From Panacagrimonas sp. (lineage in GTDB: Bacteria; Pseudomonadota; Gammaproteobacteria; Nevskiales; Nevskiaceae): a stretch of DNA of 13,426 nucleotides. Positions 1 through 6,275 of the stretch are shown here, piece by piece. The notes below the pieces were generated by a model. It made no database searches and was not told the origin of the DNA. It was given only the letters and a program-made list of their open reading frames with translations. Positions within the stretch are counted from its first letter, which is position 1. Every line of letters starts with the position of its first letter. Where the stretch lies: the NCBI GenBank assembly GCA_021773655.1, contig JAJFJX010000143.1, positions 1 to 13,426 of the forward strand, given 5' to 3'. Both the position numbers and the translations under genes were made by a program.

Positions 1-266
1 GAGCCCGGCGCCACGAACTGCTGTTCCAGCCAGCCGTCTTCCAGGTCCGGGCGCCACAGACGGTCCAGCGTCAGCAGCGCAGCCAGCAAACCGCCCACCC
101 ACATCACCGAGGGGGCCAGCTCTGCCAGGCGTGGATCTCCGGGCCGCGCGCCCAGTGCAAACAGGGTCACCACGATGCAGAAGAACAGCGGCGGCAGCAC
201 CCATTCGGCCTTGTGCCGCGCGGCGATGGCCAGCTCGCGGCGCAGGGCCGCCCACAGGCGCTTCAT
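1..266 (-). CDS. ccmB: Heme exporter protein CcmB, N-terminal part (runs off the left edge)
   Basis: CcmB is the membrane subunit of the CcmAB(CD) ABC complex, which acts in cytochrome c maturation by releasing heme-loaded CcmE. The 88 visible codons start with MKRLWAALRRELAIAARHK, followed by a first hydrophobic segment (about residues 24-40, EWVLPPLFFCIVVTLFALG). A conserved-looking stretch with LAELAPSVMWVGGLLAALL then leads to LWRPDLEDGWLEQQ, which matches the CcmB pattern of an 'APGVLWVAALLA' helix followed by 'DxEDGxLEQ'. The ATG overlaps the ccmA stop codon as ATGA, so the pair is translationally coupled. The rest of the gene (CcmB is usually about 220 residues) lies outside the window. 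The family call rests on recalled motifs and gene order and is firm. Confidence 0.93.
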   Translation of the reverse strand, partial: MKRLWAALRRELAIAARHKAEWVLPPLFFCIVVTLFALGARPGDPRLAELAPSVMWVGGLLAALLTLDRLWRPDLEDGWLEQQFVAPG

Positions 267-847
267 CGCAGTTCCATCACGCGCAGCCGCGCCAGCCGCC
301 CCGGCAGCTTCTGGTGGCTGGTGATGACCACCGCGCCGTCGGCAGCGACCTGCTCGACCAGCAACTCGCCGAGCAGCGCCACGCCCTGCGCATCGAGACC
401 GCTGAGCGGTTCGTCCAGCAGCCACAGCGGCCGCGGATCGACCAGCAATCGCGCCAGCGCCGCGCGGCGCTTCTGACCGGCCGACAGCGTTCGTACCGGA
501 CGCCGTTGCAGGCGCTCCAGGCCAAGGCGCTCCAGCGCCGGACGCAGCGCCGGCTGCCCCAGACCCTGCAGACGGCACCAGTGCAACAGGTTGTCGGCCA
601 CGCCAAGCTCGGCGTTGAGCGCGTTGCGGTGCCCAATCCAGTGCCAGTCCGAAAACGCCGGTCGCTGCACGGTCCCGGCCAAAGGCGGACGCAGCCCCAC
701 CAGAACCTCGATCAGAGACGACTTTCCGATGCCGTTGCGGCCCCGCAGATGCAGCACATCGCCCGGTTCGACGGCAAAGCACAGGCCCGACAGCAGCCTG
801 CGATCACCCCGCCCCACCGAAAGGCCGCTGGCCGTCAGCAAGGCCAT
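263..847 (-). CDS. ccmA: Cytochrome c biogenesis ATP-binding export protein CcmA
   Basis: This is the ATPase subunit of the CcmAB heme-handling ABC complex; its ATP hydrolysis drives release of holo-CcmE in System I cytochrome c maturation. The 194-residue protein has every nucleotide-binding motif: Walker A GRNGIGKSS (36-44), the ABC signature LSAGQ (121-125), Walker B LWLLDE (141-146) with the D-loop SGLD, and the switch histidine H178 in TSHQ. It is slightly shorter than E. coli CcmA (about 207 residues). The ATG at 847 is chosen because the sequence from MALLTASGLSVGRGDRRLL aligns with the normal CcmA N-terminus. No Shine-Dalgarno sequence precedes it: only 7 nt (GCTTTCC) separate it from the CCA end of the tRNA-Leu gene on the same strand. 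It overlaps ccmB by 4 nt. Confidence 0.96.
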   Translation of the reverse strand: MALLTASGLSVGRGDRRLLSGLCFAVEPGDVLHLRGRNGIGKSSLIEVLVGLRPPLAGTVQRPAFSDWHWIGHRNALNAELGVADNLLHWCRLQGLGQPALRPALERLGLERLQRRPVRTLSAGQKRRAALARLLVDPRPLWLLDEPLSGLDAQGVALLGELLVEQVAADGAVVITSHQKLPGRLARLRVMELR

Positions 848-854
848 GGAAAGC

Positions 855-941
855 TGGTGCCCGAAGCCGGACTCGAACCGGCACGACCCGAGAGTCGGGG
901 GATTTTAAGTCCCCGGCGTCTACCGATTCCGCCATTCGGGC
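855..941 (-). tRNA. leuZ: tRNA-Leu, anticodon UAA, CCA encoded
   Basis: The reverse complement folds as an 87-nt class II tRNA. The acceptor stem is GCCCGAA paired with TTCGGGC, followed by discriminator A and an encoded CCA. The anticodon stem GGGGA/TCCCC carries loop CTTAAAA, which places TAA at 34-36 (plus-strand 905-907) to read UUA. A long variable arm (CGACTC-TCG-GGTCG) and a T arm GCCGG-TTCGAGT-CCGGC follow; the long variable arm is typical of tRNA-Leu. The gene lies directly upstream of ccmA on the same strand with 7 nt between them and no terminator. The symbol leuZ is transferred from E. coli by anticodon only. Confidence 0.97.
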
Positions 942-1169
942 CACGCAGTGACGCAGGGTGGTTACAGTGCATTGTTGCAGACGGGCGGCGAGACGGGATG
1001 GGGCCGGGTCGGAAATGGCGGGATTCCGGAGCGGTCCCGCCGGGGCATGCCGACACCGCGACAACGCAACGCGGACGCACCCGGGTCGCGAGTGTATCGA
1101 ATCCGGCCGCTGCACCCACCCATTCTGCCCGCTCCAATCCCTCTGCAGGACGACCCCGAAACTCCAACC

Positions 1170-2015
1170 ATGCATCCTGACATCGGCCCGCTGCTGACCC
1201 TGGACGTGCACCAAGCGCTGCTCGCCGCCCGCGACGCCGGGGCGCTCGGGCTCCAGTGCTCGCTGGATCTGGGCCGCAGCCGGGTGACATTGAAGCCCGA
1301 GGCCGATCACTGGCGGCTCGGCGAGCGGACCTGGCCCTATGCCGGAACCTGCAAGGCGCGCACGATCTATCGCTGGGATGGATCGGCCTTCGACGCCCTG
1401 GCGCGCTACAGCGGGGCACTGGTCAAGCTGGTGCCCACCGAATGGGGCGCACCGACCTTCGAGATCGACGGCATCAAGATGCTGCCCACCGCCCGCACCT
1501 GCCCGTACGCCGACGCGCAGCGCAAGGTGACGCTGGTGCGCCCGACCGGCAAGCGCATCCTGGATACCTGCGGCGGCCTCGGCTATTTCGCCGACTGCGC
1601 GGTGCGGGCAGGAGCCGCCTCGGTGAGCTCGTTCGAGAAAAATCCCGATGTCATCTGGCTGCGCGGATTCAATCCATGGTCGCCGGCGCATGCCCCGCCG
1701 GGTACCGTGGGCGCGTCGCTGACGCTGACCCAGGCCGACATCGTGCGGGAAATCGACCATCTGCCCGACGCCGCCTTCGATGCCGTGCTGCACGACCCGC
1801 CACGCTTCGGCATCGCCGGCGAGCTCTATGCACAAAGCTTCTACGATCAACTGGCCCGCGTGCTGGCACCGCGCGGCCGGCTGTTCCACTACACCGGCAC
1901 GCCCAACAGGATCACCAGCGGCCGCGACGTGCCGCGTGAGGTGAGCCGCCGCCTCGAACGCGCCGGTTTCAGGGTGCAACCGGCAGGCGACGGCCTGCTG
2001 GGCGAGCGCCTCTGA
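1170..2015 (+). CDS. Class I SAM-dependent methyltransferase, archaeal COG2521-like
   Basis: This 281-residue protein has a C-terminal Rossmann-fold methyltransferase domain from about residue 125. Motif I is LDTCGGLGY (131-139), the acidic ribose-binding residue is E156 in SSFEKNPD, and motif IV is HDPPR (208-212). After these come GELYAQSFYDQLARVL, the strand GRLFHYTGTP and a closing GRDVPREVSRRLERAGF segment. From memory this whole pattern (DTCxGLGY, ExNPxV, NPWS, HDPPRF, AGELYxxxFY, GRLFHY) matches COG2521, annotated as predicted archaeal methyltransferases of unknown substrate. The N-terminal ~120 residues contain a conserved-looking CPYADAQRKV stretch and may be a substrate-binding extension. 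The reading frame is open upstream to 948, but the residues before M(1170) are composition-driven and lack similarity to anything. No strong ribosome binding site is seen. The gene diverges from the tRNA and stands alone; the substrate is unknown. Confidence 0.85.
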   Translation: MHPDIGPLLTLDVHQALLAARDAGALGLQCSLDLGRSRVTLKPEADHWRLGERTWPYAGTCKARTIYRWDGSAFDALARYSGALVKLVPTEWGAPTFEIDGIKMLPTARTCPYADAQRKVTLVRPTGKRILDTCGGLGYFADCAVRAGAASVSSFEKNPDVIWLRGFNPWSPAHAPPGTVGASLTLTQADIVREIDHLPDAAFDAVLHDPPRFGIAGELYAQSFYDQLARVLAPRGRLFHYTGTPNRITSGRDVPREVSRRLERAGFRVQPAGDGLLGERL

Positions 2016-2054
2016 ACGCCTCGATCATCCACCAATCAGGCTGCACATCCGAGG

Positions 2055-2072
2055 CTGAACCCTCCGGTTCGG
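2055..2072 (+). terminator. Possible weak terminator hairpin after the methyltransferase gene
   Basis: CTGAACC pairs with GGTTCGG (7 bp including one G-T pair) around a CTCC loop, 39 nt past the methyltransferase stop codon. There is no T-run after it, so an intrinsic terminator is only a possibility. The remaining spacer to 2254 shows nothing else that can be named. Confidence 0.22.
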
Positions 2073-2254
2073 GCCGTCGCGGGACACTCCAAACGGGACG
2101 CCCCAGAGCCGAGCATCGCCGCGGTGCAGGGCGAGCGCATCTGCGACGGGCCGATGCTGGAATGGCCCTGCGATATCATCGTCGCCGACCATCCAAGTCC
2201 TGATCGCCCGCCCTGGTGCCCCGCGTCGAACTCACCCCACCCGGAAATCCGTGC

Positions 2255-3073
2255 ATGTCCGAACCCTCACGATACGGCCACTACCTGACCCTGCAGGTCC
2301 GCGAACAGGATGGCCTGCACCGCCTGACCCTGAACCGGCCGCAGCAGATGAACGCGGTCGATGCATTGATGTGCCGCGAACTGGGTGAGTACTTCCGCGC
2401 GCTGGAGGACGAACCGACCGTGCGGGTGGTGATCCTCGATGCCAGGGGGCGCAACTTCTGCGCCGGTCTGGACTTGAGCGAACTGGATCGCATCATCGCT
2501 GCAGGCGACGGACCAGCCGCCGGCCTGCAACTGCAGCGCGCGTACTCGCGCATCTTCGTGGCCATGCGCCGCTGTCCGCAGCCGATCATCGCCCTCGTTC
2601 ACGGCGCGGCATCCGGTGCCGGCCTGGCGCTGGCGCTGGCCGCCGACGTGCGTTACGCAGCCGAGGATGCCCGCTTCAATGTCGCCATGGCGCGTATCGG
2701 CATGACCGGATGCGACCTTGGCATCAGCTACTTCCTGCCGCGCTCGATCGGCACCAGCAACGCCGCCGAAATGATGATGGGCGGCCGCTTCGTCAATGCC
2801 GCCAAGGCACTTCGCATCGGCCTGGTATCCGATGTGGCACCACGCGATCAGCTCGAAACCCTGGGTCTGGAACTGGCAGACCAGATGCTGAGGATGTCTC
2901 CGGTCGGCCTGCGCCTGACCAAGGATGGCCTGAACCTGAATCAGGACGCTCCCGGGCTGGAGGCGGCAATCGCACTGGAAGACCGCCAGCAGGTGCTCTG
3001 CATCGGCCCCTACCTGGCGGAGGGCGCCGCGGCCTTCATGCAGAAGCGACCCCCGCAGTATCCGGACGCATAG
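2255..3073 (+). CDS. Enoyl-CoA hydratase/isomerase family (crotonase) protein
   Basis: A 272-residue crotonase-superfamily enzyme of acyl-CoA metabolism, cytoplasmic. Visible family features are LNRPQQMNAVD (26-36), the first oxyanion-hole segment GRNFCAGLDLSEL (65-77), the second oxyanion-hole segment HGAASGAGLALALAADVRYA (117-135) and FNVAMARIGMTGCDLGISYFLPR (141-163). The usual hydratase glutamates are absent: their positions hold hydrophobic or small residues. D154 in GCDLG aligns with the aspartate that dienoyl-CoA isomerases have in AADVG. Isomerase or other chemistry is therefore as likely as hydration. The ATG at 2255 is preferred over the in-frame GTG at 2216 because GGAAA lies 7 nt upstream and the homologous part starts just after it. 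No beta-oxidation neighbours are present, so the pathway is unknown. Confidence 0.88.
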   Translation: MSEPSRYGHYLTLQVREQDGLHRLTLNRPQQMNAVDALMCRELGEYFRALEDEPTVRVVILDARGRNFCAGLDLSELDRIIAAGDGPAAGLQLQRAYSRIFVAMRRCPQPIIALVHGAASGAGLALALAADVRYAAEDARFNVAMARIGMTGCDLGISYFLPRSIGTSNAAEMMMGGRFVNAAKALRIGLVSDVAPRDQLETLGLELADQMLRMSPVGLRLTKDGLNLNQDAPGLEAAIALEDRQQVLCIGPYLAEGAAAFMQKRPPQYPDA

Positions 3074-3133
3074 AATCAGGCCGCACAAGGGCCAAGAGCA
3101 GACCCACCCAAAGACCCGAATCGGGAGACCGAC

Positions 3134-3592
3134 ATGCGAGCACTCATCGGCGCAGCCATCCTGATCGCCATCGGTGTTGCCGGCTGCGACAGCGCGAACA
3201 CCGACAACCGAAGCGCAAACGCCGCAACAGCAAAGGAAACGGCAACGGCGACCGCGGATCCGACCACAGGCGGACAAAAAGGCGGCACCCTCACCGTGGG
3301 CGACGAATCCTGGACGATCATGCCGGCAATCCAGTGTTCGGTGTACCCGGGCAATGTCGTGAGCATCGCGGGGCATGCCGCCGGGAACCCGGAACTCGAG
3401 ATCGTCATCGATTGGGGCGGACCGAATCAGGCAAGGATTGCCGAGTCTGACTCCGGCCCGGGCTGGCACGCCATCCGGGATACGCTGAAGGTCGAGATCG
3501 ACGGCAAGGCCGTGCGTGGCACGGCGACCTTCAGCCAGTTCGCGACCGGTACCGGGAAAACCGCAGCCGGCAGCTTCGAAGTGAATTGCTGA
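3134..3592 (+). CDS. Small putative lipoprotein of unknown function
   Basis: The 152-residue product starts with a lipoprotein signal peptide: basic MR, a hydrophobic core ALIGAAILIAIG, and lipobox VAGC with the lipidated cysteine at residue 18. D19 follows the cysteine, which in E. coli favours retention in the inner membrane. Residues 19-50 are a low-complexity Ala/Thr/Asn linker. A predicted beta-rich domain runs from GTLTVGDESW (51-60) to the terminal GSFEVNC, with two further cysteines (C68 and C152) that could form a disulfide. The layout (linker, small beta domain, terminal cysteine) faintly recalls the mycobacterial 19-kDa/LpqH lipoproteins; that is a speculative structural analogy. 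A good ribosome binding site GGGAG (3123-3127) sits 6 nt before the ATG. A TAGAAT hexamer at 3071-3076 could be a -10 box, but no matching -35 is clear. Confidence 0.75.
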   Translation: MRALIGAAILIAIGVAGCDSANTDNRSANAATAKETATATADPTTGGQKGGTLTVGDESWTIMPAIQCSVYPGNVVSIAGHAAGNPELEIVIDWGGPNQARIAESDSGPGWHAIRDTLKVEIDGKAVRGTATFSQFATGTGKTAAGSFEVNC

Positions 3593-4429
3593 ACATCTCT
3601 CGGGGGCAAAGCGCAATCGCGCCAACACAGCTTGTTCCCGGTCTCGTCAGGAGGCGATAACCCGACAAGTGCGCGCCGGGCCAGCGCCTGCAGCAGATCG
3701 AGCGTTGCAGGGCCGCCGCCAAGTCAGGCATCAAGTCACACGCGACAACGGCGCTCGCACTACGCCTTGTGCTCGGGCTGGATATCGGTCTCGATCAAGA
3801 AATGTCGGGACAGTCGATAGATGCTGGAGCGGCGGATGAGGTGGCGCTTGCAACCGAATCACGGCCTGCCAGGATTTCTGGTTCTCATCCTGCCGGGCGC
3901 ACCCTTTGCAGGTCTCAACACCAGATTTGTCGGAAAGCTTTGATTTTGACGTGGCAGGAAGTGACGCCACGGCAACCCAGCAGCCAGGGCCGGATCAAAC
4001 GACGGCCCCCGCCGGAATTCGGGCCAACGAAGAGATTGGCAAGTATGCGGGCTGGCTGTTGGCTCCGGGCCGATCCGTTCTGGTGCACAACAGAAATAGA
4101 AATGCGGACGACGACGATCAGAGGCCAGGCTGTGTATTTCGGACCACCGTGACCGTCGATTTCGCTGGATCGTGACCGATTTCGGTGGTGTCCGGAATCG
4201 ACGGTCACGATGCCCAACGTCGCGGCATCAAAGCGGCCCTGGTCTACCTGCTGAACGGTCTTGCTACCGCCCAGGTCAATCGAGTGGCCAAGGAAATCAT
4301 CACGCCAATGGCTTGATCGGGCATCACCGCGATGCCGGCATGTCGGCGAAGAGGTGTGGGGGATGCGCACGATGGCGCCGCGGTATCTCGACACCACCCG
4401 CCACACCGTGGTCACGGACCGCGACCGAA
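3593..4429. other. Gene-poor segment with short coding remnants
   Basis: No reading frame here has the motifs, start and composition expected of an intact gene, and local A+T is higher than in the flanking genes. Two stretches look like gene ends. On the minus strand, codons 3858 down to the TAG at 3760-3762 read RHLIRRSSIYRLSRHFLIE and onward, with no start and an immediate upstream TGA. On the plus strand, 4188-4316 begins at GTG, reads GIKAALVYLLNGLATAQVN in its middle, and ends at TGA after 42 residues. Neither is recognised. Longer open frames across 3769-4152 and 3906-4175 have no discernible family features. A repeat cluster lies at 4149-4208. The segment looks like decayed or rearranged DNA between lipoprotein and dksA. 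Confidence 0.55.
4149..4208. repeat. Clustered direct and inverted repeats resembling an insertion-sequence end
   Basis: GTGACCGTCGATTTC (4149-4163) is followed by a direct near-copy GTGACCGATTTCG (4172-4184). GGAATCGACGGTCAC (4194-4208) is the inverted partner of the first copy, matching at 14 of 15 positions. Serial GTGACCG/GATTTC-type motifs are, from memory, like the multiple terminal repeats of IS21-family elements, but no istA/istB coding sequence is present. It could be a solo IS end or an unrelated operator-like repeat. Confidence 0.4.
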
Positions 4430-4448
4430 GCCCGCAGCTTTCGCGGGC
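4430..4448 (-). terminator. Hairpin downstream of dksA, probable terminator
   Basis: Read on the minus strand, GCCCGC and GCGGGC form a perfect 6-bp GC stem around a 7-nt loop, starting 13 nt after the dksA stop codon. Only two T residues follow directly, so it is a weak intrinsic terminator or a 3' end-stabilising hairpin. Confidence 0.4.
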
Positions 4449-4461
4449 AGCGCCGTGCGAG

Positions 4462-5424
4462 CTAGCGGTCCCGATACTGCGATTCCGCGCGCTCGCTCTG
4501 CCCCTTGATGTCGACGCAGACCGTGGCGGTGGGCCGCGCCAGCAGGCGCGCGATGCCGATCGCCTCTCCGGTCTTTTCGCAGTAGCCGTATTCCTTGTCG
4601 CGAATGCGGCGCAGCGATTCGTCGATCTTCTTGAGCAGCAGGGACTCGCGCTCACGCAGGCGCAGGTCCAGCCAGTGTTCCTCTTCGGCGCTGGCGCGGT
4701 CGGCCGGATCGGCGAACACCTCGCGCTGGTGCAGTCGCTCCTTGACGTCGAGCTCCCGTGCCAGCACCTCGTTGCGCATCTGCAACAGGCGTTCCTGGAA
4801 GAAATGGAGCTGCGCCTCGCTCATGTAGTCGGACTCCGAGGCCTTGCGCAGCATCTCTTCGGTCAGCGGCCCGGCGGCGGGTGCGTTTTTTCGCCGATTC
4901 GGGGCGGCCTTGCCGCCGCCATTGCTGTCCGCGGAACGTGCCGGCACCGAGACCGTGGCGGACTGTGGCCGGTGACTGGCCGCCACCGCCCGGCGCTTGG
5001 GGCTCTGCGCCGGGGCGTCTGGCAATGCCTTTCGGGCGCCGGGTGTGGCGGCCCTTGGGGTCTTGCTGTTGGCTTCGGCTTTTCCAGCCCCCGGCCTGCC
5101 GGCCGCCGCCTTGCTGGCGACAGCCTTCTTCTTGACGGCGGGCTTGTGAGCGGCCGGCTTGGCCTTGCCGGCAGCCTTCTTCACGGCGGGCTGCTTGCCC
5201 TTGCCGGGCATGACCTTGCCGGCGGCAGGCTTGCGCGCAGCCGGAGCGGCCGGAGTCGCCTTTGCGCCGGTTGCCTTGCCTGCCGCGGGGGTCTTCCTGG
5301 CGGTCGCCTTGGCCACCTTCTTCACCGAGGTCGGTTGCCGTGAATTGACCGACGCGGTCGCTGATTTCTTCACTGCGCCTTTGCTTGCGGTCGTGGTGGA
5401 TTTCTTCGCCTTTGACTGCGCCAT
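4462..5424 (-). CDS. dksA: RNA polymerase-binding transcription factor DksA with long Lys/Ala-rich N-terminal extension
   Basis: DksA enters the RNA polymerase secondary channel and, with ppGpp, mediates the stringent response. The 320-residue product is about twice the E. coli length (151). Residues 1-185 are a low-complexity basic Ala/Lys/Pro tail (repeats such as KPAAGK, AVKKK, GKAKPAA), like histone H1/AlgP-type tails. The DksA domain follows: PLTEEMLRKASESDYMSEAQLHFF (186-209), a coiled coil with tip DPADRAS (239-245) keeping the key acidic residues D239 and D242 plus A244, then a C-terminal zinc-finger-like part. Only C282 and C303 remain; the second cysteine of each CxxC pair is replaced (CEKT, CVDI). 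The ATG at 5424 is supported by GGAGAG 7 nt upstream; the open frame further upstream is spurious. It stands alone, followed by a hairpin. Confidence 0.93.
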   Translation of the reverse strand: MAQSKAKKSTTTASKGAVKKSATASVNSRQPTSVKKVAKATARKTPAAGKATGAKATPAAPAARKPAAGKVMPGKGKQPAVKKAAGKAKPAAHKPAVKKKAVASKAAAGRPGAGKAEANSKTPRAATPGARKALPDAPAQSPKRRAVAASHRPQSATVSVPARSADSNGGGKAAPNRRKNAPAAGPLTEEMLRKASESDYMSEAQLHFFQERLLQMRNEVLARELDVKERLHQREVFADPADRASAEEEHWLDLRLRERESLLLKKIDESLRRIRDKEYGYCEKTGEAIGIARLLARPTATVCVDIKGQSERAESQYRDR

Positions 5425-5437
5425 GGGCCTGCTCTCC

Positions 5438-5909
5438 GTAAGAGAATGTCCTTCGTGCCTCGATCTGACGCATCCGGAGCCCGGAGTCCGCGCCGATTGA
5501 TCGCTGCTGTATCGTCCTCGTGCCAGTGCCGTTGCCTGAATCCTCAACGGCGAAGCGGCAATTCTTGCATAACTGGGCATTCGGCGAGGGACACATGCGC
5601 CCGCCCGAACGCCCGATTCGCCCCGAACTTTTTGCCGGACGGCTGTCGCCGAGGGCGCCCGGAATGACCAATCATGCCCGGTCGAGTCGTAACGCAGACC
5701 GGAGGTGCCGACAGGGTGGCGCATTTTCTGTTGCGCGCCCGTGATGCCAGGGCAAGGCTTGTTCCGGCTCGAAGGGCGAATCGAGTTGCGCGGGGCCGCT
5801 GCCCTTTGTCCTGGATTCGGATCTGGATCCGAATCTGGATCTGGATCGGGTTCCCGGCGTGACCCGTCGCTGGCCGAGCGGACTCCACCGTCGACTGGCC
5901 CTGCCCCGC
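5438..5909. other. Non-coding spacer between pilZ and dksA
   Basis: About 470 bp with no convincing gene. Short frames here (for example one starting at 5595 on the plus strand) carry no family features. It must hold the dksA promoter and leader, but I could not find a -35/-10 pair good enough to name. Its one clear structure is the hexamer repeat at 5811-5846. In Pseudomonas the gene tatD follows pilZ; here this spacer takes that place. Confidence 0.5.
5811..5846. repeat. Degenerate CTGGAT hexamer repeat (6 units) with embedded inverted repeat
   Basis: Six consecutive hexamers read CTGGAT, TCGGAT, CTGGAT, CCGAAT, CTGGAT, CTGGAT. Within them GATTCGGATC (5814-5823) and GATCCGAATC (5826-5835) form a perfect 10-bp inverted repeat separated by 2 nt, which could fold as an 8-bp stem with a 6-nt loop. 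It lies 64-99 nt downstream of the pilZ stop codon, so it could act as a 3' hairpin, a protein-binding palindrome or a simple-sequence slippage tract. Confidence 0.8.
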
Positions 5910-6275
5910 CTACATGGTCTGGGTAGGCCGGTCCAGGCCTGCGGTTCCGGCGAGCTGGGATTCGATCTTCTGCTGGGTGGCACCGCCGTCCTGCAGGCTG
6001 AACTGCACCCCGATGCCCTGCACCCGTTTGCCCTGAGCCGCACGCGGGGTGACCCACACCACCTTGCCGGCCACCGGCAGACGCTCGGAGCTGTCCATCA
6101 GTGTGAGCAGGATGAACACTTCGTCCCCCAGCCGGTATTCCTTGCTGGTGGGGATGAACAGCCCCCCGTTCTTGACGAACGGCATATAGGCCGCGAACAG
6201 TGCGTTCTTGTCCTTGATGTTGAGCGTCAGGATGCCGGGTTGCGGTCCACCCGGACGTTGCGACAGCGTGCTCAT
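5910..6275 (-). CDS. pilZ: Type IV pilus assembly protein PilZ
   Basis: PilZ is a small cytoplasmic protein needed for type IV pilus biogenesis; in Xanthomonas it is known to contact PilB and FimX. This 121-residue copy has LTLNIKDKNALFAAYMPF (17-34), KNGGLFIPT (35-43), DEVFILLTLM (51-60), VAGKVVWVTPRAAQGKR (68-84) and GIGVQF (87-92), and ends in RPTQTM, closely matching the PilZ family and its usual length of about 118. The RxxxR and (D/N)xSxxG motifs of c-di-GMP-binding PilZ domains are absent, as is normal for this orthologue, so direct c-di-GMP binding is unlikely. The ATG at 6275 overlaps the holB stop as ATGA. It is the last gene of the coupled operon. Confidence 0.95.
   Translation of the reverse strand: MSTLSQRPGGPQPGILTLNIKDKNALFAAYMPFVKNGGLFIPTSKEYRLGDEVFILLTLMDSSERLPVAGKVVWVTPRAAQGKRVQGIGVQFSLQDGGATQQKIESQLAGTAGLDRPTQTM

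Noticed and set aside
855..941. tRNA-Leu as an integration site for a mobile element
   Set aside because: No integrase gene or partial duplicate of the tRNA 3' end was found in the window.
2267..3628. A 453-codon minus-strand frame across the crotonase and lipoprotein genes
   Set aside because: The plus strand has a clear crotonase and a lipoprotein with ribosome binding sites; the minus frame is compositionally artefactual.
3731..3970. A 79-codon minus-strand frame with a CxxC stretch loosely reminiscent of a eukaryotic ribosome-export protein
   Set aside because: The resemblance covers only about 20 residues, the rest is unrelated, and such a protein is not expected in bacteria.
5425..6057. 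N-terminal extension of the dksA frame back to 6057
   Set aside because: It overlaps pilZ out of frame, and ATG 5424 has a good ribosome binding site. The Asp-Pro repeats in it come from the hexamer repeat.
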